Shown: positions 9,826-20,500, counted from the first letter of the stretch. The stretch: DNA of 64,000 nucleotides from Bradyrhizobium sp. CB82 (GCF_029714405.1 NZ_CP121650.1:2485001-2549000), one strand, 5' to 3'. Notes: generated from the sequence alone by a model not told the origin. Translations and numbers: made by a program.

Positions 9826-11433
9826 TCAACGGCTTGGGAACAGCGAGCGGTGATCTCTCAGGATCACCCGCGCAGCATTGTGGCCGGGGGCGCCGGTCAC
9901 GCCGCCGCCGGGATGGGCGCCGGAGCCGCAGTGATAAAGGCCCTTCAGCGGCCCGCGGTAGTCGGCATGTCCCAGCATCGGGCGGGCCGAGAACAACTGG
10001 TTCAGCGTCAGCGCGCCGTGGAAGATGTCGCCGCCGAGCAGGCCGAATTGCCGCTCGAGGTCGAGCGGGGAGAGGATCTGGCGGCCGAGGACGCTCGCCG
10101 CAAAGCCCGGCGCGTATTTGTCGACCGTCGCGATCATGAGGTCGGCGACCTCCTCGCGGTGGTCGTCCCAGGACCTGCCGTTGGGGAGTTCCGGTGCGAC
10201 GTGCTGGCAGAACAGGCTGGCGACGTGTTTTCCCTCAGGCGCGAGCGTGTCGTCGAGCGTCGAGGGGATCAGCATCTCCACGATGGGCGAGCTGCTCCAG
10301 CCCTGCGCACGCGCATCCAGATAAGCGCGATCCATATAGGCGAGACTCGGCGCGATGATGATGCCGGAGGTCAGATGATCGCCCTCGCCGGGGAGTGCCG
10401 TGAACGACGGCAGGCGGTCGAGCGCCACGTTCATGCGGAAGGTGCCGGAGCCGTTCTTCCAGTGCCGGATGCGGGCGAGGAAGTCGGCAGGCAGGGCGTC
10501 CGCCGCGACAAGGCGCGTGTAGAGCAGCTTTGGATTGACGTTCGACGCAACGTACTTCGCGCGGATGCTCTCGCCGTTCTCGAGCACGACGCCCGCGGCG
10601 CGGTCGCGCTCGACGATCACCTCGCGCACGCCGGCATCCGTTTGGATCGCGACGCCCCGGTCGCGTGCCGCGCGCGCCATGGCCTGCGTGATCGCGCCCA
10701 TGCCGCCGATGGCGTGACCCCAGACGCCTTTCTTGCCGTTCACCTCGCCGAAGGCGTGGTGCAACATCACGTAGGCCGAGCCGGCCGCATAAGGGCTTGC
10801 GTAGTTGCCGACGATGGCGTCGAAGCCGAACAGCGCCTTGACGAGATCGTGTTCGAAACGCTCGTCCAGCATCTCGCCGGCTGACCGCGTGAACAGGTCG
10901 AGCAGGCTGCGGCTCTGCTCCAGGCTCAAGCGGCGCAGGATGTTGGCGCTTTGCAGCGCGTTGACGCTCTCGCGGATCGCGCCCGGACCGAAGCCGTCGA
11001 GCAGATTCGGCGGCGCGCGCAGCACGAACTGGCGCAGCACGTCGGCGATGGTCTCGAGCTCGCGCGAAAAGCCGTCAAGCGCCTCGGCATCATGCGCACT
11101 GAGCCGCGCCACGGAATCCTTCGTTCGGCCCTCGCCGGTGAGGAGATGGCTGCCATCGGCCGCGGGCAGAAAATTCTGCGCTCGCCGTTCGACGATGCGC
11201 AGGCCCTGTTCGGCGAGCTTGAGATCGCTGATGACCTGCGGATTGAGCAGGCTCACCGTATAGGCCGCAACCGAATTCCTGAAACCGGGGTGGAACTCCT
11301 CGGTCACCGCCGCACCGCCCACCACCTTGCGCTGCTCGACAACTGCCACCCGTAGCCCCGCCATCGCGAGATAGGCCGCGCAGGTGAGGCCGTTATGGCC
11401 AGCGCCGATGATGACGACGTCGGTTTCGGTCAT
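9826..11433 (-). CDS. Phytoene-desaturase-like FAD oxidoreductase (PYROXD2-like)
   Basis: A 535-residue flavoprotein. The N-terminal dinucleotide-binding motif VVIIGAGHNGLTCAAYLA is followed by VVEQRKVVGGAA. The C-terminal FAD signature GAHPGGGVTGAPGHNAA is typical of the crtI/PYROXD2 group. The central region carries AIGGMGAITQAMARAARDRG, also family-typical. Bacterial members are annotated as phytoene desaturases, but no crtB, crtE or other carotenoid gene lies here, so the substrate is unknown. I start at ATG 11433 (MTETDVVI); a GTG seven codons upstream is possible. Confidence 0.85.
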   Translation of the reverse strand: MTETDVVIIGAGHNGLTCAAYLAMAGLRVAVVEQRKVVGGAAVTEEFHPGFRNSVAAYTVSLLNPQVISDLKLAEQGLRIVERRAQNFLPAADGSHLLTGEGRTKDSVARLSAHDAEALDGFSRELETIADVLRQFVLRAPPNLLDGFGPGAIRESVNALQSANILRRLSLEQSRSLLDLFTRSAGEMLDERFEHDLVKALFGFDAIVGNYASPYAAGSAYVMLHHAFGEVNGKKGVWGHAIGGMGAITQAMARAARDRGVAIQTDAGVREVIVERDRAAGVVLENGESIRAKYVASNVNPKLLYTRLVAADALPADFLARIRHWKNGSGTFRMNVALDRLPSFTALPGEGDHLTSGIIIAPSLAYMDRAYLDARAQGWSSSPIVEMLIPSTLDDTLAPEGKHVASLFCQHVAPELPNGRSWDDHREEVADLMIATVDKYAPGFAASVLGRQILSPLDLERQFGLLGGDIFHGALTLNQLFSARPMLGHADYRGPLKGLYHCGSGAHPGGGVTGAPGHNAARVILRDHRSLFPSR

Positions 11434-11597
11434 GAAAGCTTCAACATTGTCCACTGTCGCCGCGGATGCGGTCCAGGAAATGACGCCTGTATATCAGGCA
11501 TTCCCTGTCGCGACAGTCCCAGCATTTATTGCCCGTTCATGCGCCTTGTGCTCCATTGCGCGCCTCCGGCGCCCGCCGGAGCTTTGCCGGAGCTTTC

Positions 11598-13877
11598 ATG
11601 GATTCGATCGTGCCATCCGCCGTCACCGAGCAGCCGTCCGCCTCGCGCAGCCGGCTGGTGCTGACGGTCTACACCGCCGCGATCTTCGTCAGCGCGCTGC
11701 TGCTGTTCTCGGTGCAGCCGCTGTTCACGAAAATGGTGCTGCCGCGGCTCGGCGGCTCGCCTGCGGTGTGGTCGGTGGCGATGGTGTTCTTCCAGTCGCT
11801 GCTGCTCGCGGGCTACGCCTATGCGCATTTCCTGATGCAGATCAGGAACCGCGCGATTCCGGTCGCCATCCATCTCGTGCTGCTGGCGGTGGCGCTGCTG
11901 ACGCTGCCGCTCGGGATCGCGCATTCGTTCGGCGAGCCGCCGACCTCGGGCTATGCGTTCTGGCTGCTCGGCTTGTTCGCTGTGTCGATCGGGCTGCCGT
12001 TCTTCGCGCTCGCAGCCAACAATCCGCTCTTGCAGGCCTGGTTCGTCCGCACCGGCCACCCTGATGGCCCCGATCCCTATTTCCTCTATTCGGCCTCCAA
12101 CATCGGCAGCTTCCTGGCTCTGTTGTCCTATCCGGTGCTGCTGGAGCCGATGTTCACGCTGCGCATCCAGAATTGGCTCTGGACCGGTGGCTATGGTCTC
12201 TTGATCCTGCTGATCGCGGGCTGCGGCGTGCTGCTGTTGCGCTCGCCGGCGCTGGCCGCGGCCGATGCGCGAACCGAGGACACAAGTTCGCCGGCGCCAA
12301 GCTGGTCCGTTCGCGCGCGCTGGATCTTCCTTGCCGCGGTGCCTTCCGGCCTGCTGATCGCGGTGACCGCGCATATCTCGACCGACGTCGCCGCCGCACC
12401 GCTTCTCTGGGTGGTGCCGCTATCGCTTTACCTCTTGACCTGGGTGCTGGTGTTCCAGTCGCGGCCGCTGTTGCCGCACAAATGGATGTTGATGCTCCAG
12501 CCGCTGGCGATTGCCGGCGCCGTGATGCTGCTGGCCTTCGGCGGCGAGCAGAACCTGTTGCTGACGCTCGGCGGCCACCAACTCTGCTTCTTCCTCATCG
12601 CGATGGCCTGTCATGGCGAGCTGGCGCGCACCCGGCCTGCCGCAAAATATCTCACCGGATTCTATGTTGCGCTGTCGTTCGGCGGCATGATCGGCGGCCT
12701 GTTCGCAGGTCTCGTTGCGCCCTTCACCTTCTCCTGGGTCGCCGAATATCCGATCCTGATCGCGCTCGCCGCTCTATGCCGGCCATCGGCTGGCGAGCGG
12801 CTTGCTCCGGTCATGAAGTGGTACTGGCTCGTGCTCGCCGCGGCCGCGCTCGCGCTGGTGGCGCCGTCCTATTCAACCGGCGAGGTCACGACCTGGTTCG
12901 AGGATCACCGCGTCTGGATCGCCGGCGGCGTCGGCCTACTCGCAGCGCTTCTGGCGCTCGCGCTCAATGCCAACCGCTGGAAGATCTTTGCGACGATCGT
13001 GCTCGCGCTGGCGCTGACCCGCGTCTATCCCGCTGATGAAGGCCGCGTCGAGACCGTGCGCAGCTTCTTCGGCGTGCACAAGATCGTGGTAACGCCCGGC
13101 GGCTATTTCCACGTGCTGATGCATGGCACCACGATCCATGGTGCCGAGCGCTTCCGCAACAATGACGGCACGCCGGTCGAGGGGCGGCCCGAGCCGATCA
13201 CCTACTACCACAATGACGGCGGCATCGGTCAGGCCATCACCGCTCTACGCGAGCGCAAGGGCGCGCCGCTGAAGGTCGCCGCGATCGGCGTCGGCTCCGG
13301 CACGCTCGCCTGTGCCGCCGAGCCGGGCGAAAGCTGGAAGTTCTTCGAGATCGACCAGACCATGGTCGATACCGCGAGCGATCCCAAATATTTTCGCTAC
13401 ATCTCGAGCTGCGCGCCGGGCCTGAAGCCGGTGATCGGCGATGCGCGGCTGACCTTCGCCAGGGAGCCCGACGGCCTCTACGACCTCATCATCGTCGACG
13501 CCTACTCCTCGGACGCGATCCCGATCCATCTTGCGACCGAAGAAGCGATGAAGATCTACAAGGACAAGCTCGCCCCGCACGGCGCGGTCGTGATGCACAT
13601 CTCCAACCGTCATCTCGATCTCGAGCCGGTGGTGGTCGGCATTGCCGATGCCAACGATCTCAAGAGCTGGGTCTACAACGAGGACTCCGGGCGCGACGCC
13701 GATTACATCTTCTCGACCGACGTCGTCATCTCCGCGCGCGAGGAGGCCGATGTCGGCAAGCTGGCCTCCTCCAAACAATGGGAGGAGACCGACGCCGACG
13801 AGAAGGTGCGGGTCTGGACCGATGACTACTCCAACATCATCGGCGCGCTGTATCGGCGTCTGCGGGATGGAGAATAG
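11598..13877 (+). CDS. Membrane-bound spermidine-synthase-like protein
   Basis: A 759-residue two-part protein. The first about 490 residues hold many hydrophobic helices (AAIFVSALLLFSVQPLFTKM, SLLLAGYAYAHFLMQIR, ISTDVAAAPLLWVVPLSLYL). The last about 260 form a Rossmann methyltransferase-like fold like spermidine synthase: VAAIGVGSGTLACAA, FFEIDQTMVDTA, VIGDARLTFA and LIIVDAYSSDAIPIHLATEE. Known members combine MFS-like helices with a polyamine synthase fold, and most lack demonstrated activity. Start ATG 11598 (MDSIVPSAV) is preferred over a longer upstream frame that lacks a ribosome site. It is divergent from the oxidoreductase at 9826-11433. Confidence 0.85.
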   Translation: MDSIVPSAVTEQPSASRSRLVLTVYTAAIFVSALLLFSVQPLFTKMVLPRLGGSPAVWSVAMVFFQSLLLAGYAYAHFLMQIRNRAIPVAIHLVLLAVALLTLPLGIAHSFGEPPTSGYAFWLLGLFAVSIGLPFFALAANNPLLQAWFVRTGHPDGPDPYFLYSASNIGSFLALLSYPVLLEPMFTLRIQNWLWTGGYGLLILLIAGCGVLLLRSPALAAADARTEDTSSPAPSWSVRARWIFLAAVPSGLLIAVTAHISTDVAAAPLLWVVPLSLYLLTWVLVFQSRPLLPHKWMLMLQPLAIAGAVMLLAFGGEQNLLLTLGGHQLCFFLIAMACHGELARTRPAAKYLTGFYVALSFGGMIGGLFAGLVAPFTFSWVAEYPILIALAALCRPSAGERLAPVMKWYWLVLAAAALALVAPSYSTGEVTTWFEDHRVWIAGGVGLLAALLALALNANRWKIFATIVLALALTRVYPADEGRVETVRSFFGVHKIVVTPGGYFHVLMHGTTIHGAERFRNNDGTPVEGRPEPITYYHNDGGIGQAITALRERKGAPLKVAAIGVGSGTLACAAEPGESWKFFEIDQTMVDTASDPKYFRYISSCAPGLKPVIGDARLTFAREPDGLYDLIIVDAYSSDAIPIHLATEEAMKIYKDKLAPHGAVVMHISNRHLDLEPVVVGIADANDLKSWVYNEDSGRDADYIFSTDVVISAREEADVGKLASSKQWEETDADEKVRVWTDDYSNIIGALYRRLRDGE

Positions 13878-13889
13878 CGCGGCCGCAAG

Positions 13890-14003
13890 ACTCGTGCCCC
13901 GAACGCAATGCAGCGCCATAAGCGCGTTCACGCGCGCTACGACGCACTATGGCTCCGCGTCGCGTCATTTCATGACGCGGCGCGTCCGGGACGCGAGTTC
14001 ATG
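13890..14003. repeat. Dyad-rich intergenic segment between convergent genes
   Basis: This stretch holds a perfect 8-bp stem CGCGTCAT/ATGACGCG with a 3-nt loop (13961-13979) and other GC-rich partial palindromes. It separates two converging genes. There is no T-run, so a terminator role is uncertain. Confidence 0.45.
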
Positions 14004-14008
14004 CGAAC

Positions 14009-15004
14009 TTACGGACTAACCGGCGTCCCTGCGGGCAGCGCGATGCCTTTTTCGCCGGCGACTCGCCGCAACAGGTCGGGGCGATCGGAGATGATGCCGT
14101 CGACGCCGATCTCGATCATCCGCGCCATGTCGTCCGCCTTGTTGACGGTCCAGACCACGACGCGCAAGCCGAGCTTGTGAGCTTCTGCCACTTGCCCCGC
14201 GTTCACGTCGCCGAAATAGGGTGACCAGACCGCGCCGCCGGCCGCCTTGATCGTGCGCGGCAGCGAACCGCCGTGATCGGCCGGATTGAAGCCCGCCGTC
14301 CAGTCGGTGGCCCTGTCGAGCGCATGGGTCGGCGCCGAGCCGCGCTGCAGCGTCAGATAGACCGTCGGAATTTTCGGCGCCTGCTTTTGGACCAGAAGCA
14401 GCGTCCGCCAGTCGAAGGACTGGATCATGACGCGGCCCGAAAACCCCGCGGCGTCGATAACGCCGAGGAGCCGCGTGACAAAGGCCTGTGGATCGGGCGA
14501 CTCGTCCGGATGGTTCGGATCGATCTTGGTCTCGATGTTGAAGCGCACGCGCGTGTTGCCGGATTTTTCGACAAGCGCGAACACCTCTTTCAGGATCGGA
14601 ATCCGCGTCCCCTGCACCGCGCGCTGCTCGGGGAACTGCTTGGCATAGGCGCTGTCGGGGCGGATCTGGCCGACGTCATACGTCCTGACCTCGTCGAGCC
14701 GCAGCTTGACGAACGGCGTGCCGGGCGCGGCGATGTAGCCGCCTTGAGCGTCGCGCGCGAGATCCGGATTGAGGCCGCGCTCATGCGACACGACGACCTC
14801 GCCGTCCGCTGTGATGCCGACGTCGAGCTCCAGCGTGTCGACGCCCATCGACAGCGCGTTGGCGAAGGCGGGCAGGGTGTTTTCCGGCAGCAGCGCGCGC
14901 CCGCCGCGATGCGCTTCGAGATCGAAGGTCGAATCGAGTGCCATGGCCCGTCCAGCGATGAGAGCACAAAAAGCCGTCAGGATCGTCAGAGCAGGGGATG
15001 CCAT
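14009..15004 (-). CDS. glpQ: Secreted glycerophosphodiester phosphodiesterase
   Basis: A 331-residue periplasmic GDPD that hydrolyses glycerophosphodiesters to glycerol-3-phosphate and an alcohol. A signal peptide (MASPALTILTAFCALIAGRA) precedes the catalytic TIM barrel: EAHRGGRALLPENTLPAF carries the HR and EN pair, LELDVGITADGEVVVSHE gives E/D metal ligands and the catalytic His, and FNIETKIDP gives the third acidic ligand. The C-terminal VVWTVNKADDMARMIEIGVD and GIISDRPDLL are GDPD hallmarks. The ATG at 15004 gives a clean signal peptide; an ATG 14 codons upstream (15046) would add a basic leader. Confidence 0.92.
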   Translation of the reverse strand: MASPALTILTAFCALIAGRAMALDSTFDLEAHRGGRALLPENTLPAFANALSMGVDTLELDVGITADGEVVVSHERGLNPDLARDAQGGYIAAPGTPFVKLRLDEVRTYDVGQIRPDSAYAKQFPEQRAVQGTRIPILKEVFALVEKSGNTRVRFNIETKIDPNHPDESPDPQAFVTRLLGVIDAAGFSGRVMIQSFDWRTLLLVQKQAPKIPTVYLTLQRGSAPTHALDRATDWTAGFNPADHGGSLPRTIKAAGGAVWSPYFGDVNAGQVAEAHKLGLRVVVWTVNKADDMARMIEIGVDGIISDRPDLLRRVAGEKGIALPAGTPVSP

Positions 15005-15083
15005 CGGGGCACGCAGGGCAAGGGGGAAACGGAACGTTTGAACCACCTTTCGGCAGGCGGGACCAGTACAGGATTTCGCGAGC

Positions 15084-15291
15084 TTACGCGGCCGTGCGCT
15101 TGCCGGCCAGATAGCGTGTTACCGCGAAGCGGCTGGTGGCAATCGCACTTCCCACGCGCCGCGAGGACGACGTCGCTGCGACCGGCCCCGAGATCCTCGA
15201 GCCGGTCGCGCGCCTTTGCGGACAGGTTGCGCAGGATGATCGCGCGCGGCGAAGGCGCGTTCAGGTAGCGGCCCGCCGCCTCGGCCGTCAG
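15084..15291 (-). pseudogene. Possible frameshifted gene remnant
   Basis: Just after the transpeptidase gene, one frame reads LTAEAAGRYLNAPSPRAIIL through LEDLGAGRSDVVLAAR. After what looks like a one-base insertion near 15140, another frame reads SAIATSRFAVTRYLAGKRTA to a stop at 15084-15086. The two parts join smoothly if one base is removed. There is no start codon, because the 5' end runs into the transpeptidase coding region. I do not recognise a family. GC-rich DNA often gives such open frames by chance. Confidence 0.25.
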
Positions 15292-16067
15292 TTCTGATAA
15301 TAGTAGGTGCGCGGCTGATAATACTGGCGGGGCTGCTGATAATAGTAGCCCTGCTGGCCGTAGCTTGGATCGTAGGTCTGGTACTGTTGCTGCGGCTGAT
15401 AGACCTGCGCACCATAGACCTGGCGCGAGCCGCGCGGCGCCGGATAGCGCGCGCCGGTGTCGCTACCATCGGCCGGATAGATATAGCCGTCGTCCTGCAG
15501 CATGACGCGGCGGCCAGGCTGCGCCTGCGGCGTCAGGTCGACGGGCTCGCCGACCGCGCTGTACTGGTCGCCGTTCGGCAGCGCCGCGCGCGCCACCGTA
15601 TCGGTGCCCCGGCCGTGCGGGTTGCGCATCAAGGCCACCTGCGCCGAGCCGGTCAGCGTCACCGTAGTGTTGAGCACGCCCTGCTCCTGCACCAACGCGT
15701 AGAGCGTCGAGGCGTTCTCGCGCGACAGCCGCACGCAGCCATGGGACGCCGGCGTGCCGAGCCGACCGACCGAGTCGGTGCCGTGGATCGCATGCCCGAT
15801 CTTGGTGAAGAAGATCGAGTGCGGCATCGGCGCGTCGTCGAACTCCTTGGAGTAGTGATCCTCTTCCATGCGGAAGGCGCGAAAACTGCCGCTCGGCGTC
15901 TCGCGGGAGGGAATGCCGGTGGAGACCGGCCAGTGATAGCGCGTGACGCCGTCGACCGCGACGGTCATCCGCTGATTGTCCTTGTCGATGGTGATGTCGA
16001 CCTTGGCCTGCGCGATGCTCGCGCTGAAAAGCATCAATGAGGTGATTGCAATAAACAAGGTACGCAT
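15288..16067 (-). CDS. L,D-transpeptidase (YkuD domain)
   Basis: A 259-residue periplasmic enzyme that forms 3-3 peptidoglycan cross-links or anchors proteins. The signal peptide MRTLFIAITSLMLFSASIAQA is followed by the YkuD domain (about 22-160). Its catalytic motif is complete: H95 (HAIHGTDSVG), then SHGCVRL with H109, nucleophile C111 and R113. The C-terminal third is unusual, low-complexity and rich in Tyr and Gln (QQQYQTYDPSYGQQGYYYQQ). Start ATG 16067 has GGAGG 12-16 bp upstream; a longer frame up to 16313 is non-coding in character. Confidence 0.93.
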   Translation of the reverse strand: MRTLFIAITSLMLFSASIAQAKVDITIDKDNQRMTVAVDGVTRYHWPVSTGIPSRETPSGSFRAFRMEEDHYSKEFDDAPMPHSIFFTKIGHAIHGTDSVGRLGTPASHGCVRLSRENASTLYALVQEQGVLNTTVTLTGSAQVALMRNPHGRGTDTVARAALPNGDQYSAVGEPVDLTPQAQPGRRVMLQDDGYIYPADGSDTGARYPAPRGSRQVYGAQVYQPQQQYQTYDPSYGQQGYYYQQPRQYYQPRTYYYQN

Positions 16068-16364
16068 TCTACTTCTGGCCTCCGGCCTGTTCGCGCAAGC
16101 GCCGCGGCTCTCCGTCCCCCGGCATGTACTATGCCCGCAATCAGGTTTTGGTTCCAGTGGCCTGCCCGAGCGATCGTTAACGCGGCGCCGGGCGTAAGCA
16201 AGGCTGCGGCATGACAAATCCGCGCCGCCGGCGCTGACATTTTCGCGAGCCGGTCGCGGCAGGCGCGCCTCGTCCGCCGTCGGCGCCAACCAATCAAGAT
16301 GAACAAGGTTCACATCAACGCGACCGCGTTTACCTTCCGGCTCCAGCCTTCGAGGCTCTTCGGG

Positions 16365-17122
16365 TCAATTCTTCAGCCGATAGCCGGTGCGGAAGATCCA
16401 GCCGATCATGACCAGGCAGATTACCAGGAAGGCGGCAGTCATGCCGATGCTCAAGGCGACGCTGACATCGGCGATCTCGTAAAAACTCCAGCGGAAGCCG
16501 GAGATCAGATAGACCACCGGATTGAGCAGCGCGACCGTGCGCCAACCCGACGGCAGCATGTTGACCGAATAAAAGCTGCCGCCGAGGAAGGTGAGCGGGG
16601 TCACCACCAGCATCGGAATCATCTGGAGCTTTTCGAAGCCGTCGGCCCAGATGCCGATGATGAAACCGAACAGGCTGAAGGTCACCGCGGTCAGCACAAG
16701 GAAGGTCAGCATCCAGATCGGATGGTGGATATGCAGCGGTACGAAAAGCCCGGCGGTTGCGAGAATGATCAGGCCGAGGATGATCGACTTGGTCGCGGCC
16801 GCCCCGACATAGCCGAGTACGATCTCGAAATAGGAGATCGGCGCGGAGAGGATCTCGTAGATCGTGCCGACGAATTTCGGGAAGTAGATGCCGAAGGAGG
16901 CGTTGGCGATGCTCTGGGTCAAGACCGACAGCATCACGAGGCCCGGCACGATGAACGTGCCGTAGCTCACGCCCTCGACATGGTCGATGCGCGAGCCGAT
17001 CGCAGCACCGAATACCACGAAGTAGAGCGAGGTCGAGACCACTGGCGAGACGATGCTTTGCAGCAGCGTGCGCCAGGTGCGCGCCATTTCGAACAGATAG
17101 ATGGCGCGAACGGCGTGCAAAT

Positions 17123-17126
<4 letters not shown>
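16365..17126 (-). CDS. ABC-2 type transporter permease
   Basis: A 253-residue inner-membrane permease with six predicted helices, including [58 protein letters not shown] and [20 protein letters not shown]. The family motif [18 protein letters not shown] and [12 protein letters not shown] are typical of the YadH/NodJ group. Its ATG overlaps the ATPase stop codon (ATGA, 17123-17126), which indicates translational coupling. Substrate is unknown: YadH-type exporters, drug exporters and NodIJ share this architecture. Confidence 0.93.
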
Positions 17127-18046
<920 letters not shown>

Positions 18047-18196
18047 GATTGCCGGAGGGCTGGGGGAGGGGGGAGCTGGAACCCGCCCCTGGAGGGCTGG
18101 TCAGCGGAGCTCTGAAATAAGAACGCCCTTGCCCGGCCGCAATTCCCCTTGGAAAAATGGTCCCAAAACAGCCCCTTCAGTGGCAGGTTTCGGGCA

Positions 18197-18212
18197 ACTG
18201 TTGCGCAACAGT
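18197..18212. promoter_or_regulatory. 16-bp perfect palindrome, candidate operator
   Basis: ACTGTTGCGCAACAGT is a perfect palindrome about 110 bp upstream of the secreted hydrolase at 18325 and 150 bp upstream of the divergent ABC ATPase gene. It may be a dimer binding site, but no cognate regulator is adjacent. Confidence 0.4.
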
Positions 18213-18324
18213 CACGGACTGCGGTTAAGATGATCGCTCACGCGGCTCTTTGTTGCGTCTGCGAGCAGGCCATGGCTACGATTCCGGCCGATTGCGAAGC
18301 GTATTGTTCCCAGGGAAGAAATCG

Positions 18325-19044
18325 ATGAGACCGAACGGCCGTTACGCAGCCGGCGTCAGCCAGTTGTCCGCCATCCGTGTGTGGGCGACGTGCCTGCTCC
18401 TGCTGTCAGCTGTTGCCATGAGCCCGACGAGCGTCAAGGCAGCGCCGAGCCAGGCAGCCGCGACCACACATGTCTATCTGCTGCGCGGCGTGCTCAACAT
18501 CTTCTCGCTCGGTCTCGACACCATCGGCGCGCGGCTCGAGGCGCAGGGCATCCCGGTGACGGTTGCGAACTTCGTCTCCTGGTCCTCGCTCGCGGATGAG
18601 GCCGCCACTGCCTACAAGGCCGGCCGGCTGAGGACCATCATCCTGGTCGGTCATTCCTCAGGCGCCACCGCGCTGCCCGACATGATCGCCAAGCTCAATC
18701 ATCTCGGCGTGCCCGTGAAGCTCGCGATCGGCCTCGATTCCGTGTTCAAGACCAAGCTCTCGACCGGCGCCGAGCGCTACATCAACCTCTATATCGGCGA
18801 TGGTCCCGGCGAGCCGGTGCGCGCAGCGGATGGCTTCCGCGGCAAGCTCGACAATGTCGACGTGCGCGGCTCCGGCGCAGGCCACATCACGATCGACAAG
18901 AACGAGATGATCCAGCGCCGCGTGATCGCCGAGATCGACGCCGTGGTGATGCGCTCGCGTGCGCCCGCGGCCCCGACGGCACAGCCGGGTATGTCAAAGC
19001 CGGTCGCGCGTTCGGCCGCGGCCACCGCGCCGGCGCGGAACTAG
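18325..19044 (+). CDS. Secreted alpha/beta hydrolase-like protein
   Basis: A 239-residue protein. The N-terminal signal sequence (about residues 15-40, with WATCLLLLSAVAMSPTSVKA) precedes a lipase-like core. It shows THVYLLRGVLNIFSLGLDTI, a Ser nucleophile elbow GHSSG at 109-113 (Ser111), a possible Asp in AIGLDSVF and a His in GAGHITID. A Pro/Ala-rich tail follows. It is a paralogue of the protein at 20501, with the same opening motif and ERYINLYI. Start ATG 18325 follows AGGGAAG at 18312-18318. Substrate is unknown. Confidence 0.8.
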   Translation: MRPNGRYAAGVSQLSAIRVWATCLLLLSAVAMSPTSVKAAPSQAAATTHVYLLRGVLNIFSLGLDTIGARLEAQGIPVTVANFVSWSSLADEAATAYKAGRLRTIILVGHSSGATALPDMIAKLNHLGVPVKLAIGLDSVFKTKLSTGAERYINLYIGDGPGEPVRAADGFRGKLDNVDVRGSGAGHITIDKNEMIQRRVIAEIDAVVMRSRAPAAPTAQPGMSKPVARSAAATAPARN

Positions 19045-19082
19045 GCGAGCCCCGCGGGGCGTCTCGCTCCGCTGCCTCGGCG

Positions 19083-20210
19083 CTAGCCGAGGATCTCGGT
19101 GATCAGCGACGCCGCCTTGATCCCGGTCCCCGTGATGACGACGACGGTGCGCTCGTTCGGACGAATGGCGCCGCGCTGCGCAAGCTCGTCGAGCGCTGCG
19201 GCGGCGCTTGCCGATGTTGGCTCGGGAAACAGGCCCGTGATGGCGAGCTTCTTCAGCCCCGCGATGATGCCCTCTTCGGGGACGGCCACCGTGCCGCCGC
19301 CCGTTGCCTTCAGTGCCGCCACCATCTGACGCAGCCGCAGCGGGCTCTTGATCGCGGTGCCCTCGGCGATGGTCTTGCGGACCTCGCGCGCCACCGGCGT
19401 ATCGACACCCGCCGTGAAGCTCGCATCGAGAGGTGAGCAGTTCAGCGGCTGCGAGGCGAACAGTTTTGGCATCCGTGCGATCTGCCCTGCCGCGAGCAGC
19501 TCCTTGAAGCCGAGATAGCAGCCGAGCAGGCTGCTGCCGGCGCCGACGGGGACGACGACGTTGTCGGGGGGCGAATAGCCGAAATCCTCCCACATCTCGT
19601 AGGCGAGAGATTTGGTGCCTTCGAGGAAGAAGGGTTGCCAATTGTGGCTGGAATAGAACGTCTCGGTGGATTGGCGGATGGCCTCCGCCTCCGACTCCTC
19701 GCGCGGCCCTTCCACGAGCTGGATGTTCGCTCCGTAAGCGCGCACCTGTGCGATCTTCATCGGTGAGGTCGACGCGGGCGCCAGGATCTTGATCTTCAGT
19801 CCGCCGGCCGCGCCATAGGCCGCCACGGACGCGCCGCCATTGCCCGAACTGTCCTCGAGGACTGCATTCACGCCGAGCTGGCGGATGAAGGACAGCATCA
19901 CCGTGGTGCCGCGATCCTTGAAGCTGGCGGTCGGGTTGAACCATTCGAGCTTGAAGTAGGGCCTCAACTCGCCCCACTCCTTCTGGACCATGGGCGTGCA
20001 GCCTTCGCCCATGGAAATCGGGCTCGCGATATCGACCGGCAGCGCCGCGCGATAGCGCCACAGCGAGCGCACGCTGCGATCGATCTCGTCACGCGAGATG
20101 CCGCGCAGCGGCGTCACCATCAGCGGCTTGCGGTCGTCGGAGCACCAGCGCGGCTGGTCCAGCGGATAGAGCGTGCCGCTGAGCGGTTCGATGTAGGATG
20201 GCTTTGTCAT
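19083..20210 (-). CDS. thrC: Threonine synthase-like PLP enzyme
   Basis: A 375-residue fold-type II PLP enzyme. The Schiff-base lysine is K98 in NPTASFKDRGTT. The phosphate-binding loop is likely VPVGAGSSLLG and the substrate loop EDSSGNGGASVAAY. These features match threonine synthases (O-phosphohomoserine to threonine), in particular the shorter plant/archaeal type. A catabolic or diaminopropionate-ammonia-lyase-like role cannot be ruled out, because a second, longer ThrC is common in these genomes. It is monocistronic between the two paralogous secreted hydrolases. Confidence 0.8.
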   Translation of the reverse strand: MTKPSYIEPLSGTLYPLDQPRWCSDDRKPLMVTPLRGISRDEIDRSVRSLWRYRAALPVDIASPISMGEGCTPMVQKEWGELRPYFKLEWFNPTASFKDRGTTVMLSFIRQLGVNAVLEDSSGNGGASVAAYGAAGGLKIKILAPASTSPMKIAQVRAYGANIQLVEGPREESEAEAIRQSTETFYSSHNWQPFFLEGTKSLAYEMWEDFGYSPPDNVVVPVGAGSSLLGCYLGFKELLAAGQIARMPKLFASQPLNCSPLDASFTAGVDTPVAREVRKTIAEGTAIKSPLRLRQMVAALKATGGGTVAVPEEGIIAGLKKLAITGLFPEPTSASAAAALDELAQRGAIRPNERTVVVITGTGIKAASLITEILG

Positions 20211-20500
20211 ATGTGGCCTCGTGCGCGAGCTTGATGGCGCTGATCGCGTGGTCAGATCATCGGGTGCGACCCGTGATGGCCGCTCGATTGAATGATTCTA
20301 GGTGCCGAAACCGGATATCGCTGTCAATTTGCGGGAAGGCGCGTCTGGATGGCTGCTCCAGGCGGGACGTCGGCCTCGATAGCGAGCCGAACCCGGCGCG
20401 CAATTGGGCAAGCTTTGTGCCCCAAATTCTGCCAAATCGGCGGTCAGTAAGGCCGGAATAGGGAAGGCGTCCGCCTTTCCGCGGTGGGGTTGCAGGACGA

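Noticed and set aside
9604..10884. Long plus-strand open frame of 426 codons opposite the phytoene-desaturase-like gene
   Set aside because: It is a shadow caused by GC-rich codons of the minus-strand gene; the residues are Arg/Ala/Gly-rich with no domain.
14009..15046. Start of the GDPD gene at 15046
   Set aside because: The 14 extra residues (MVQTFRFPLALRAP) are basic and precede a complete signal peptide, so ATG 15004 was preferred.
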